Shown here piece by piece: positions 1 to 9,020 of a DNA stretch of 64,000 nucleotides. The notes beneath the pieces were generated by a model, which saw only the letters and a list, made by a program, of their open reading frames with translations, had not been told where the DNA came from and made no database searches. The DNA is taken from positions 372,001 through 436,000 of the forward strand of contig NZ_CP131131.1 of NCBI RefSeq assembly GCF_033705735.1, given 5' to 3'. The position numbers and the translations under genes were made by a program. Numbering within the stretch: the stretch's first letter is position 1; every line of letters starts with the position of its first letter. This DNA comes from Shinella zoogloeoides. GTDB lineage: Bacteria > Pseudomonadota > Alphaproteobacteria > Rhizobiales > Rhizobiaceae.

Positions 1-3000
1 CGGTCCGACGCCTCGGTCCGCAGAAAAAGCCCACGAGGCGCGCAGCGGCTGGCGACAAACCTCCGCCGGTCTCGTCTGCGAATATCTCCGTTGTCCCTCG
101 CCGGGTTGTGACGGCGACATGGCGTGGCGGGACGCGGACCGGCGCACGGGGCGTGAACGGCTCGAATGCCTAGAATGTTGCGCCGCCATCGAGAGCGACG
201 AGATCATTCTCACCCGCGATCGGTTGCAGTCCGAGACGCCCGACATCCTGTTCACTACCACCGAGATGCTCAACCAGCGCATGGGGGACGACCGTTTCCG
301 GCATCTGTTTGGAATCGGCGAGCGTGCGCAGCGACCGGTGGAGATGATGCTGCTGGACGAAGTCCACACCTACGCAGGTAGTTCCGGTGCTCAAGTTGCC
401 TTCCTCTTACGTCGCTGGCGGCGACTCCTCCGGCGGCACGTCAGCTTTGTGGGCTTGTCCGCCACGCTCAAGGACGGTGCGCGCTTCTTTGCGCAATTGA
501 CCGGCCTGTACGAACAGGCGTCGGCCGAGATCGCCCCTTCCAACAGTGACATGATCGCGGAAGGTGCCGAGTATTTGCTCGCGCTGCGCGGCGATCCCGT
601 GTCGCGCACCGCACTGCTGTCGACGACGATTCAGACAGGGATGCTCCTTTCCCGGCTTCTCGACGCGCCGGATGAACGCAAGAGCCAGGGCATCATCGGC
701 GAACGTGTGTTCCTGTTCACCGACGACATCGATGTTACAAACCGCATGTATTTCGCCATGCTCGATGCCGAGGGTCGACGGAGCAGCGGTGTACCCGACT
801 TGGCGAACAAGCCGGACGGTGGTCTGGCTTCGCTGCGTCGTCCGCTGCCGGTCGAGCACCGCAAGCTGCATGGGCAGGATTGGGAGGCGGTGGTTGAGAT
901 CGGCCACACTCTCCAGCCGCAGGATCGCAAGGCGATCGGGCGCGTGATGTCGATGGATCCGGGGGTCGGCAACAATCTCGACATTATTGTCGCGACCGCT
1001 TCGCTCGAAGTTGGGTTCAACGATCCGCGCGTCGGCGCGGTCATCCAGCACAAGGCACCCCGCGACGTTGCGCAATTTCTCCAGCGCAAAGGTCGCGCTG
1101 GCCGATCACGCCTGATGCGGCCTTGGACCGTCGCGGTGCTGTCCGACTATGGACGGGACCGTCTCGCCTACCAGGGCTATGACCTGCTGTTCGATCCCGA
1201 GTTGCCGCTGCGTACGCTACCGATCGCTAACCGCTATGTGATGCGCATTCAGGCGGTCTATGCGACGCTTGACTATTTGAGCCAAATGCTAGGCCCCTCC
1301 CGACCGGGAAGCGTGTGGCTGGACCTATCGAGCAGCACCGACAACAACTATCAGCGGGCGCGGCAGACAGCGCTCGCCGGCGTGATCCGCCGCATCCTCA
1401 CCATCCCTGCCGAACTCGACCGCTATGTGTCCTATCTCGCCTCGGCGCTCAAGGTCGATGAAAGCGCGGTCACGCCCTTGCTCTGGGATCACCCCAGGCC
1501 GCTCATGACGCAGGTCCTGCCAACTGCGCTTCGCCGGCTCGAGAGCAACTGGCGCGCTTGGGGCGAGCCCGGCGAGGATCATCAGGTCTTCAACTCGCCT
1601 CTACCTGAATTCGCGCCGGCCAACCTGTTCAGCGACCTCAACCTTCCTGAAGTCGATATCGTCTTGCCGCAACCCGGCAGCGCAACGCCCGAGCGGGTTG
1701 CTATGCCGATCGCGCAGGCCCTGCGCGAGTTCGCGCCCGGCCGCGTGTCGCGGCGATACGGCATCAGCCATGCGTTCGAGCGGCATTGGTTATGCCCGGC
1801 CCTCAACCAGAACCGCGGGCAGACTGTGCCGCTCGAGCCGCTCGCCCGTCTCGACCGCCTCGGCGATTGGCGCATCAATGTCGCCGGTTCGGCTCGGCTG
1901 GTCCCCGTCTATCGGCCGCGTGTTCTCGAAGTCCAGCCACCGCCCGCTACTGTCGTCGATACGTCCAACGCCCGACTTCGCTGGCGCAGTCAGATTGTCG
2001 CCCGCGATCAGGGCTTAGTGCTCGATCCGCCGCGCGGTAGTCACTGGACATCGTTGATCGAAGACGTGCGGTTCTACTCGCATGAAGGACTGAGCCCGAT
2101 CGAAGTCCGCCGAATGGCGCTTGGGAGCGACGCGGGCATTCGCTTTCGCGACGGAGGATCACTCCCCAAGGAGTTCCACTTCGAAGTTGGTGGTGAAGCG
2201 GTCGCCCTCGGGTTCAGTCTTGCTGTCGATGCGATGTGCATGCGCCTGCGGTTCCCCGAGGCCTTGTGGTCGAACCTCGGAGCGGAGTCGGACCCGCGAT
2301 ATCGGGCGATGCGCACGGCGCGCTTCCACCATCAGGCATTGAACGGGCCGCTTAGCGAACGGGTAGAAAACCCGTTCGCGCGAGAGTGGTTGGCGCATCT
2401 TATGCTCGCAGCCCTCAGCAATGAAGCGATGGCGCGTGGGGTCTCGTTGAGGGAAGCGGCCGAACGGTTGGCGGTCGGGAACGCCGAACTCGGCCTCGAC
2501 CAGACGCTCAACATCCTGTTTCAGTCGGCGATCGTCGATGATGCCAATGCTCAAGGCAACCAGCAGGACAAGCTGCGCCAGGATCTGGCCGGCTTCCTCG
2601 CCGACCGGCAAGTGGTGGCCAGCCTGTTTGAATTGGCTGAGATACTATGGACGCCGATCGACGCGGGCTGGGAGCCATGGCTGCGCGAGCGATACGCTTC
2701 GACCGTCGGCACGGCTGCGCTCAGCGCCATTACCAGCCTATGTCCGCAGATCGACGGCGACGGTCTGATCCTCGATGTGACGGCCGGAGTTCGGGAAGAG
2801 GATGACGTGCTCGCCGGCACGCCCGATGGCGAGATCTGGATCAGTGAGATGACGCCGGGCGGCAATGGGCAGATCGAGGAGGCGCAGCGTCAATACGTTG
2901 AGGACCCGCGGCGGTTCTTCACCCTGATGACGGCGGCGCTGCGCGACAATGACTTCTCGCTCAGCGATTATCAACTCGGTCGCTTCCTTGCATCGGTCGT

Positions 3001-3739
3001 GGAGGGCGACAACGACGATCCACTGCTAACCGCGACGTGTGCGTTCCGGAATAGCTCGGGCGCGGTGGAAAGCCATGCGAGTTTCACCGCGTTGCGTCAC
3101 GCGCTTGCGGAGGAAGGATTCGTCACCTTTCACGCGTTCGTCGTCGCGCTCGCCAATCGCATCCTCCGGCCCGGATCGAGCAGAGACAGCGATGCCTTCT
3201 TCCTCTTCGCTGTGCGGTTGTGGGACGCCGAGGAAGCGCGCCTTGGCATCGAGTTGGATGCTCGCGTGCTCGCCTACCGGCTCGCGCGCTCCGACGATAT
3301 TGATGCGGCACTTGCCCTGGCCGGCATCGATCCGCCGACGGTCAATCCGGATCAGTGGCGATACGGCGTGATTTACGGACTGCTCTGGCCGCGCGGGGCG
3401 CACATCAGGCAATCGGGTCTTCGGCCTTATTCGCCATTTGCCGATCTGCCGCTGCCTGATCCGCTGCTGGTGCGGACCTATCTAGCAGAGGATGCTGCGC
3501 TCGTCGATCTCGAGGCTGACGGCTGGCAGGACCTTTGCCTTGATCGTCTCGCCGCCGTAGGCGCGGCGACGTTGGTGTGCCCGATGGCGGCTTCACCTTT
3601 GCTGGCGGACGCTCTGAGCTTCCTGGCGACCAATCCGGTGCAGTCCGCCTATTTGTCGGTGTTTGCCCGCGTACAGGCGGTGCGACGGGTGGAGAACGCC
3701 TTCCATGTAGATCTCGATGTCGCGGAGGCGCTGCAATGA
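1..3739 (+). CDS. dpdJ: DpdJ-like DEAH/DEAD helicase, 5' end cut by window edge
   Basis: This is a large superfamily 2 helicase of the Dpd DNA-modification/restriction system. The frame is open from the window's left edge, so the N-terminus and Walker A are missing. The ATG at 119 is probably internal, because a Cys-rich stretch (C-x4-C and C-x2-C type) spans it at about 77-184. Seen in order: Walker B LLDEVH (about 349-366), SAT motif GLSATL (about 450-470), and motif VI QRKGRAGR (about 1082-1105). A long C-terminal half carries a DUF1998-like EMTPGGNG segment (about 2846-2869). The stop overlaps the dpdK start by 4 bp. In Salmonella, dpdJ is placed among the restriction-side genes. The helicase call is firm; DpdJ rests on motif layout plus neighbours dpdK, dpdD and dpdA. 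Confidence 0.8.
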   Translation, partial: GPTPRSAEKAHEARSGWRQTSAGLVCEYLRCPSPGCDGDMAWRDADRRTGRERLECLECCAAIESDEIILTRDRLQSETPDILFTTTEMLNQRMGDDRFRHLFGIGERAQRPVEMMLLDEVHTYAGSSGAQVAFLLRRWRRLLRRHVSFVGLSATLKDGARFFAQLTGLYEQASAEIAPSNSDMIAEGAEYLLALRGDPVSRTALLSTTIQTGMLLSRLLDAPDERKSQGIIGERVFLFTDDIDVTNRMYFAMLDAEGRRSSGVPDLANKPDGGLASLRRPLPVEHRKLHGQDWEAVVEIGHTLQPQDRKAIGRVMSMDPGVGNNLDIIVATASLEVGFNDPRVGAVIQHKAPRDVAQFLQRKGRAGRSRLMRPWTVAVLSDYGRDRLAYQGYDLLFDPELPLRTLPIANRYVMRIQAVYATLDYLSQMLGPSRPGSVWLDLSSSTDNNYQRARQTALAGVIRRILTIPAELDRYVSYLASALKVDESAVTPLLWDHPRPLMTQVLPTALRRLESNWRAWGEPGEDHQVFNSPLPEFAPANLFSDLNLPEVDIVLPQPGSATPERVAMPIAQALREFAPGRVSRRYGISHAFERHWLCPALNQNRGQTVPLEPLARLDRLGDWRINVAGSARLVPVYRPRVLEVQPPPATVVDTSNARLRWRSQIVARDQGLVLDPPRGSHWTSLIEDVRFYSHEGLSPIEVRRMALGSDAGIRFRDGGSLPKEFHFEVGGEAVALGFSLAVDAMCMRLRFPEALWSNLGAESDPRYRAMRTARFHHQALNGPLSERVENPFAREWLAHLMLAALSNEAMARGVSLREAAERLAVGNAELGLDQTLNILFQSAIVDDANAQGNQQDKLRQDLAGFLADRQVVASLFELAEILWTPIDAGWEPWLRERYASTVGTAALSAITSLCPQIDGDGLILDVTAGVREEDDVLAGTPDGEIWISEMTPGGNGQIEEAQRQYVEDPRRFFTLMTAALRDNDFSLSDYQLGRFLASVVEGDNDDPLLTATCAFRNSSGAVESHASFTALRHALAEEGFVTFHAFVVALANRILRPGSSRDSDAFFLFAVRLWDAEEARLGIELDARVLAYRLARSDDIDAALALAGIDPPTVNPDQWRYGVIYGLLWPRGAHIRQSGLRPYSPFADLPLPDPLLVRTYLAEDAALVDLEADGWQDLCLDRLAAVGAATLVCPMAASPLLADALSFLATNPVQSAYLSVFARVQAVRRVENAFHVDLDVAEALQ

Positions 3740-4275
3740 GCTTCGAAACACGACGGATCTTCAAGAGCGCGGTGACGAGCCAGAATCTCATTCGTGAACT
3801 CCTGCAAATGATGTTCCTCGGCGAACTCCTTGCGCCAGGCGGAGAGCGCGCCTGGCTGGTCAGCCCATGGATCAGCAACGTGGTGCTATTTGACAACCGC
3901 GCAGGCGGTTTCGGCTCGGTCAATCCGGAGTGGGGCAGCCGCGAGATCAGATTGGTCGAGGTTTTGACCGACGTCATGGCGCGCGGCACGGCGCTGGGCA
4001 TTACAACGAGTCTTGATGATCACAACGATCCGCTCATCGATGCGCTCACGATGGCAGCCGACGAGTCCGGTCTCACCGACAAGTTGTGCGTCGTCCGGCG
4101 GCAGCATCTTCACATAAAGGGCGTGCTACTCAAACGAGGCCTGCTCACCGGGTCGATGAACCTCACCTACAACGGCCTCGAATTGAACGACGAGATGGTG
4201 GTCTACGACACCACACCGAAGACGCTCGCCGAAGCGCGGATAAATTTTGAATCATATATGGGCGCGGCCACATGA
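3736..4275 (+). CDS. dpdK: DpdK, phospholipase-D-like protein
   Basis: This 179-residue protein resembles the phospholipase D/nuclease superfamily and is the probable effector-side partner of DpdJ and DpdD. The ATG at 3736 is chosen because it overlaps the dpdJ stop (ATGA); an open frame upstream lies inside dpdJ. Near the C-terminus is HLHIK, followed by a GSMN segment, which is the H-x-K...G-S-x-N pattern of one PLD half-site. The Asp expected five residues after the Lys is replaced by Lys, and only one half-site is present, so a dimer would be needed for PLD chemistry. In Salmonella, dpdK is reported to contribute to the restriction-like phenotype. Its stop overlaps the dpdD start by 4 bp. 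Confidence 0.8.
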   Translation: MSFETRRIFKSAVTSQNLIRELLQMMFLGELLAPGGERAWLVSPWISNVVLFDNRAGGFGSVNPEWGSREIRLVEVLTDVMARGTALGITTSLDDHNDPLIDALTMAADESGLTDKLCVVRRQHLHIKGVLLKRGLLTGSMNLTYNGLELNDEMVVYDTTPKTLAEARINFESYMGAAT

Positions 4276-6545
4276 TCGAGCATCTGCCCGAGAGTGAGCA
4301 AGAATGGCTGGAGGACTTCTTCGCCTCTCCAAACGAGCTGAGCTGGAGGTCACTTCTCGGCGGCTCCGCCCCTGCCGAACAGGCGGATCAGGTTCGGCGA
4401 TGGCTCGCCCATCTCGGCGCTGATAGGACCAACGCGCCGTTGGTTCTACCGTTCGTGCGCGGCGGAGAGGTGACGGGCTGGTATGCCACCACACAAGGAG
4501 TCGCCGGCGGATTTGAGCTCGGGGACGAGCTCAAAGCGTGGCTGGGGCCGACGTGGCTCAGCCGCTTCGACCGAGTGCCGAGCGATGCCCCGGATCCGAT
4601 GGCGGCCGCGCTTCGCGACCGCTTCGGTGGGACTGTCTATCGCTTCACCGGACCCGATGCCGCAGCAAAGCGGGTGATCGCCGGTCGCTTAGGTGATTTT
4701 GCCGGGCTTCTCGAGCGAAAGCCGCGAGTGACACGCGCGCAGATCCGCCCGGTCGGAGCGATCCGGGGCGACTTCGAGCGCGCTCTGCTGGCCGGCGACG
4801 AAACGCAGGCTGAGGCAATGATCGCCGAGTTGAAACAGACCGGACGCCTCAACGAGGAGAACCTCAAATATCTCGACGTGCGGCTGAGCGCTGGCCTCGG
4901 GCTCTGGCCGCAGATCGCGCGCGATCACTGGCTCATCAAGACGCTCTCGGATCTTGCCCTTCCGCCGCAGATTCTCGCAGACCTGATCGAGGCGCTTTAC
5001 CGCACCTATGTCGACGAGGCGGAGGCCAGTGGTGATCCGGCCGCGCTGCGCGAAGCCTTCATCGTTCACGTCGCAACACCTTATCCCAAACTGTTTACGT
5101 CGCGCCGTGGCATTCGTGCGCCACGCGTGGTCAAGGCGTTCTCGCTGTTCGAGCAGTTGCAACCGAGCCCCGACCCGGCGCTTGTCGCTTCGCTGCTCGC
5201 CCTGTTGCCTGCAGGAACGGACACCGCGTTGTTCGAGCAGGGACCTGTCGCAGAACCCAAGCCCTCATCTGCCACGACTTTGGACGAGGCGGACGAGGCT
5301 TTTGACGACGGGCAGATTGACCGCGCTTTTGAATTTTACATGCGGCTGCCGCCGAGCAGGAAGACCATTAGCAGGTTGGTGTCCTGTGTGGGCACGATCG
5401 GAACCGACGAGGCTCAGGATCGTTTCCTTGCGCTAATTGAAGGCTCCGATCCGGCGCTCCTCGATTCTTTGGCCCCCGCCGTTGCGGCGAAAATCGAGAG
5501 CCTGAGGCAGTCGCTGACCGACGATGGCGAACACGCGCGAGCCGAATTGGTGCCCGCAGCCGTGGTAAGCCCCTGGTTGCGGTGGGCGGAGCAGTTGCGG
5601 GCGGGGCGCAATCTCGTCGCCGCTGAGCGCGACGCGCAATCCGCTCCGACCAACTGGAACGCGGCAGAGATAAGAGAAAGCAGTTCACTCGCCCACCAGT
5701 TCGCGAATATCATCGGCGGCCTCGACGGCGAGGCCAGCGCGATCGCTCGCGCTGCCGTTCCGCAGCTCTTCGCGAGCTTCTTCCCAGACGATGTGAAGGC
5801 GTCACCGGCGGCGAAGCCGATCGCGTCGTTGCTGTTCCTGCTGATCGCGATGAGCGATACGCTATCACGATCGGACCTCGACCTACTCGCACAGTTGACG
5901 ACACTGCTAATCGAGCAGGGATTGTCTTCATCCGAGTACGTGTCGCTGATGAATGATCTTGAAGATGTGCAGAAAAGGATCGGCTCCTACGCCTATCTGC
6001 CGTGGAGCCTCGACGTCGCTGAGGCGCTCGCGATCCTTCCCAGCCCGTCAGATCAGGCCCGCGATGCCCGGCTGAGGCTTTTCCTGCAGGTGCTTGGCCA
6101 GGCCGCCGGTTTTGCCCATCGACTGATGTCGGCAGATCTAGTTTCGGTCCACACGCTGGCGAAAGACTATGGCGTCGGGGCCGAGGCGGTCAGCACCCTC
6201 CAGCGCGAGCAGGGCGTGGATGACATTGCCGCCGCTGCTCTGCCCAACCTTGATGGCAAGACAATCGGCATCTACACGCTGGCCGAAGCGGCGGGCAGCC
6301 GGGCGAAGACCGCGCTTGAAAGGCTGTTTCCCGGTTGCAAAGTCGTCGTGAATTCGGACCTGGTCGCGACGACTCAACTGACAAATCTCGCCAAGACTGC
6401 AGACCTGTTCGTTTTCGCCTGGAAGAGCAGTAGCCATCAAGCCTTCTACTGCGTGAAGGATGCGCTGATCGGTAAAGAGCCGATCTGGGCGCCGGGTAAA
6501 GGCACGGCTAGCATCCTACGGGCAGTCCTCGATCGGCTCAACTGA
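4272..6545 (+). CDS. dpdD: DpdD-like restriction-associated protein
   Basis: A 757-residue, mostly helical, soluble protein without signal peptide or membrane segments. I see no catalytic motif of a known nuclease or ATPase. Assignment to DpdD rests on size, on the translationally coupled order dpdJ-dpdK-dpdD (ATGA overlap at 4272-4275), and on the dpdA/dpdB/queCDE operon opposite. In Salmonella Montevideo, dpdD is one of the genes needed for the restriction-like phenotype rather than for base insertion. The C-terminal part (LDGKTIGIYTLAEAAGS..., about residues 655-757) looks like a small alpha/beta domain, possibly a sensor of nucleotide or sugar; this is inference. It converges on the yhhQ end of the opposite operon. 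Confidence 0.72.
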   Translation: MIEHLPESEQEWLEDFFASPNELSWRSLLGGSAPAEQADQVRRWLAHLGADRTNAPLVLPFVRGGEVTGWYATTQGVAGGFELGDELKAWLGPTWLSRFDRVPSDAPDPMAAALRDRFGGTVYRFTGPDAAAKRVIAGRLGDFAGLLERKPRVTRAQIRPVGAIRGDFERALLAGDETQAEAMIAELKQTGRLNEENLKYLDVRLSAGLGLWPQIARDHWLIKTLSDLALPPQILADLIEALYRTYVDEAEASGDPAALREAFIVHVATPYPKLFTSRRGIRAPRVVKAFSLFEQLQPSPDPALVASLLALLPAGTDTALFEQGPVAEPKPSSATTLDEADEAFDDGQIDRAFEFYMRLPPSRKTISRLVSCVGTIGTDEAQDRFLALIEGSDPALLDSLAPAVAAKIESLRQSLTDDGEHARAELVPAAVVSPWLRWAEQLRAGRNLVAAERDAQSAPTNWNAAEIRESSSLAHQFANIIGGLDGEASAIARAAVPQLFASFFPDDVKASPAAKPIASLLFLLIAMSDTLSRSDLDLLAQLTTLLIEQGLSSSEYVSLMNDLEDVQKRIGSYAYLPWSLDVAEALAILPSPSDQARDARLRLFLQVLGQAAGFAHRLMSADLVSVHTLAKDYGVGAEAVSTLQREQGVDDIAAAALPNLDGKTIGIYTLAEAAGSRAKTALERLFPGCKVVVNSDLVATTQLTNLAKTADLFVFAWKSSSHQAFYCVKDALIGKEPIWAPGKGTASILRAVLDRLN

Positions 6546-6741
6546 AGCTGAAAAGCACCATCTCCGAACTCCGGAGTGGGTGAACCTCGTGGCTGTTACG
6601 ACGGTTCATATTTAGTGCAGCCTGCGACTGATTAGGACTTGTGACAGATACCTGGCGTCTTGCTTGGCGATCTAACTTAACTTCATCGGAGCGGATAACC
6701 AGCATCCTGGACGCTCCCAGAAGATTTTCTGACTTATTCCG

Positions 6742-7305
6742 TCATGCTGGCGTAAGTCCCAATCGTCGATCCCGGTTGCGAATCCAAAAAAGCAGGGGAA
6801 GGGCGGCAATCACCATGAGCGCCTTGCCGACAACTTGTCCTGTGAGGAATTCAAGCGACCCGAAAGCCAACCAGAGGAACATTACGCTGTCGACGACCAG
6901 GCCGGCCACGCTGCTCAGCAGAGCGGCCTTGACTAGGCCCTTCTTCTGCAGGGGAGTAAACACGAGCAGGTCAGCGATTTCCGAGGAAAGGAAGGCCGCG
7001 GCCGATGCGAAAGCAAGGGCAGAGGCCGTGAACGTGGTGGACAAAGCCGCGCCGACGGCGATCGCGCCGATCGCCCAAACGATGCCGAGCCGGCGCTGCA
7101 CGAGATCCCGCAACACCAGTGCGAGCCCTACCAGCAGAACACCGCTTGGAGCTGTCAATCCGGGACCGACCGGAATGATGCACGGGCCGTTCGGAACGCA
7201 TGCCGTTCCAATGTGGCCGATCATGTAGTTTGCCAGCGGGATGCAGGCCATGAAACCCGCCAGGAAAAGTGCGCCTTCGATACGCTGTCTGTTTGTCGTG
7301 TTCAT
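6742..7305 (-). CDS. yhhQ: VUT/YhhQ-family queuosine-precursor transporter
   Basis: A 187-residue integral membrane protein with about six hydrophobic segments, typical of the YhhQ/VUT (QPTR) family that imports the 7-deazaguanine precursors preQ0/preQ1. Visible hallmarks are the early LANYMIGHIG segment, a membrane-embedded VLRDLVQRRLG motif and a C-terminal WIRNRDRR. It is the last gene of the minus-strand operon, 15 bp after queC, so it should be co-expressed with preQ0 synthesis and DpdA. Its presence suggests the system can use salvaged as well as newly made preQ0. The family call is strong; the exact substrate is inferred. Confidence 0.85.
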   Translation of the reverse strand: MNTTNRQRIEGALFLAGFMACIPLANYMIGHIGTACVPNGPCIIPVGPGLTAPSGVLLVGLALVLRDLVQRRLGIVWAIGAIAVGAALSTTFTASALAFASAAAFLSSEIADLLVFTPLQKKGLVKAALLSSVAGLVVDSVMFLWLAFGSLEFLTGQVVGKALMVIAALPLLFWIRNRDRRLGLTPA

Positions 7306-7320
7306 ATGATCGCCCTCGCT

Positions 7321-8022
7321 TCAAACCTGTTCTGCAACAAATCGCTCATAGCCATTCGCCCGCAATTCGCAGGCCGGACATGTACCGCAGCCATATCCCC
7401 AGTCGTGGAGATCACCCCGTTCTCCGAGGTAGCAGGTGTGGCTTTCCTTGACGATGGTCGCGACAAGGCGAGGACCTCCGAGACGGTCCGCCAGACTCCA
7501 GGTATCCGCCTTGTCAAGCCACATCAGGGGGGTATCGAGCACGAAGCGCTTTTCCATGCCGAGATTGAGAGCGACCTGCAACGCCTTGATCGTATCGTCG
7601 CGGCAATCTGGATAGCCGGAATAATCCGTCTCGCACATGCCGCCGACGATGTGTTTCAATCCCCGGCGGTAGGCAAGCGCGGCCGCGAAGGTCAGAAAGA
7701 TGATGTTCCGGCCCGGCACGAAGGTGTTCGGTAGCCCGGTATCTTCCATTTCGATGGCGATTTCGCTGGTCAACGCAGTGTCGGAGATTTCGCCGAGCGA
7801 GGCCAACGAAATCGTATGGTCCTCACCTAGGCGCCCTGCCCAGTCCGGGTTCATGGCCGCGAGTTCCAGGCGAAGGGCTTTCCGGCAGTCGAGTTCGATC
7901 CGATGACGCTGGCCGTAGTCGAAGCCCACCGTCTCCACCCGTTCATATCGATCTAGGGCCCAAGCAAGGCAGGTCGACGAATCCTGACCTCCGGAAAACA
8001 AAACCAGCGCTGTCGATGTCAT
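7321..8022 (-). CDS. queC: 7-cyano-7-deazaguanine (preQ0) synthase QueC
   Basis: QueC converts 7-carboxy-7-deazaguanine and ammonia to preQ0 using ATP. The 233-residue length is normal. The N-terminal PP-loop SGGQDS (residues 10-15) binds ATP. A C-terminal zinc site is formed by Cys residues around SHTCYLGE and GCGTCPAC. In this operon preQ0 should feed DpdA for insertion into DNA as well as any tRNA queuosine pathway. It lies 12 bp after queD and 15 bp before the yhhQ-like transporter. Confidence 0.95.
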   Translation of the reverse strand: MTSTALVLFSGGQDSSTCLAWALDRYERVETVGFDYGQRHRIELDCRKALRLELAAMNPDWAGRLGEDHTISLASLGEISDTALTSEIAIEMEDTGLPNTFVPGRNIIFLTFAAALAYRRGLKHIVGGMCETDYSGYPDCRDDTIKALQVALNLGMEKRFVLDTPLMWLDKADTWSLADRLGGPRLVATIVKESHTCYLGERGDLHDWGYGCGTCPACELRANGYERFVAEQV

Positions 8023-8034
8023 CGGTCCATCCTT

Positions 8035-8391
8035 TTAATTGCCGTCGTATTCGGCCCAGCACATGGGCGTCTCGAAGACTTTCACTGAACTCAATTCCGG
8101 AAGCAGCGGGCGAACCCGCGTCCAGATCCATGATGCAATGTTCTCGGCCGTCGGGTTTTCCAGCCCCTCGATCTCGTTAAGCGTGTGGTGGTCGAGTTGC
8201 GCGAGGAGGGGACCGAAAGCCTCCTCCAGATCAAAGAAGTCGATGACGAAACCAGTCTCCGGGTTCACCTTGCCGTCCAACTGCAGTTCGACCCGGTAGG
8301 AATGACCATGCATGCGGTGGCACTTATGGGTGGCCGGCACGTGGGGCAGGCGATGCGCCGCTTCAAAAGTGAAAGCTTGGGTGATTCTCAT
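8035..8391 (-). CDS. queD: 6-carboxy-5,6,7,8-tetrahydropterin synthase QueD
   Basis: QueD makes 6-carboxytetrahydropterin from dihydroneopterin triphosphate, the second step of preQ0 synthesis after FolE. The start at 8391 gives MRITQAFTFEAAHRL and 118 residues, the usual length; longer readings run backwards through queE. FEAAHRL, CHRMHGHSY and LDHHTLN supply the zinc histidines and the catalytic Cys. The start overlaps the queE stop by 4 bp. No folE (GTP cyclohydrolase) is present in this window, so the first step must be encoded elsewhere, possibly left of the window edge. Confidence 0.94.
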   Translation of the reverse strand: MRITQAFTFEAAHRLPHVPATHKCHRMHGHSYRVELQLDGKVNPETGFVIDFFDLEEAFGPLLAQLDHHTLNEIEGLENPTAENIASWIWTRVRPLLPELSSVKVFETPMCWAEYDGN

Positions 8392-9020
8392 GGGATCCCG
8401 ATCATCTTGTGCGTTTGCAGCGACAGGCGCCACTTTGGATTTTCCAGGCAGTATTCCGTCACAGCCACCGTGTTTGCAGCCCGGTTCGGTCCATCCATCG
8501 GCTGCAGGAAGTAGTGCTCGAAGGCTAAGTCCGGCAGCGCCTCCGGCAGAAGATCCGGTTGCGGAAAAACCAACTTCAACTCGCTGCCGGCCCTCAGATT
8601 CAAGGGCGCGCCGGCTTTTGGACTGACGCAAATCCAGTCGACGCCGGCTGGAGGCTCAAGCGTGCCATTTGTCTCGATCGCAATCTCGAAGCCGTGCCGG
8701 TGAACGGCTGCAACGAGATCGTCATCGAGTTGCAGGAGGGGCTCACCGCCTGTGAACACGACGTAGCGCCGGTGCGTCGCATCGCCCCACGTCGCGGCGA
8801 TCTGAAGGGCAAGCGCTTCTGCGTCTTTAAATTTCGCCCCGCCGGTGCCGTTTGTGCCCACGAAGTCCGTGTCGCAGAACTTGCAGACGGCCTGGTCACG
8901 GTCCTCTTCCCGTCCCGACCAAAGATTGCAGCCAGTAAACCGGCAAAACACCGCCGCCCGACCGGCTTGGGCGCCTTCTCCCTGCAACGTCTTGAACAGT
9001 TCCTTGACGGCGTAGACCAT
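8388..9020 (-). CDS. queE: 7-carboxy-7-deazaguanine synthase QueE
   Basis: A radical-SAM enzyme that contracts carboxytetrahydropterin to 7-carboxy-7-deazaguanine. The 210-residue protein starts at MVYAVKELFKTLQGEG (start at 9020, overlapping the dpdB1 stop by one base). It has the C-x14-C-x2-C cluster motif of the long QueE type (CNLW...CKFC) and the GGEPLLQ segment of radical-SAM enzymes. It is the fifth gene in the operon, between dpdB1 and queD, with overlapping ends on both sides. This points to tight translational coupling of base synthesis with base insertion. Confidence 0.94.
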   Translation of the reverse strand: MVYAVKELFKTLQGEGAQAGRAAVFCRFTGCNLWSGREEDRDQAVCKFCDTDFVGTNGTGGAKFKDAEALALQIAATWGDATHRRYVVFTGGEPLLQLDDDLVAAVHRHGFEIAIETNGTLEPPAGVDWICVSPKAGAPLNLRAGSELKLVFPQPDLLPEALPDLAFEHYFLQPMDGPNRAANTVAVTEYCLENPKWRLSLQTHKMIGIP

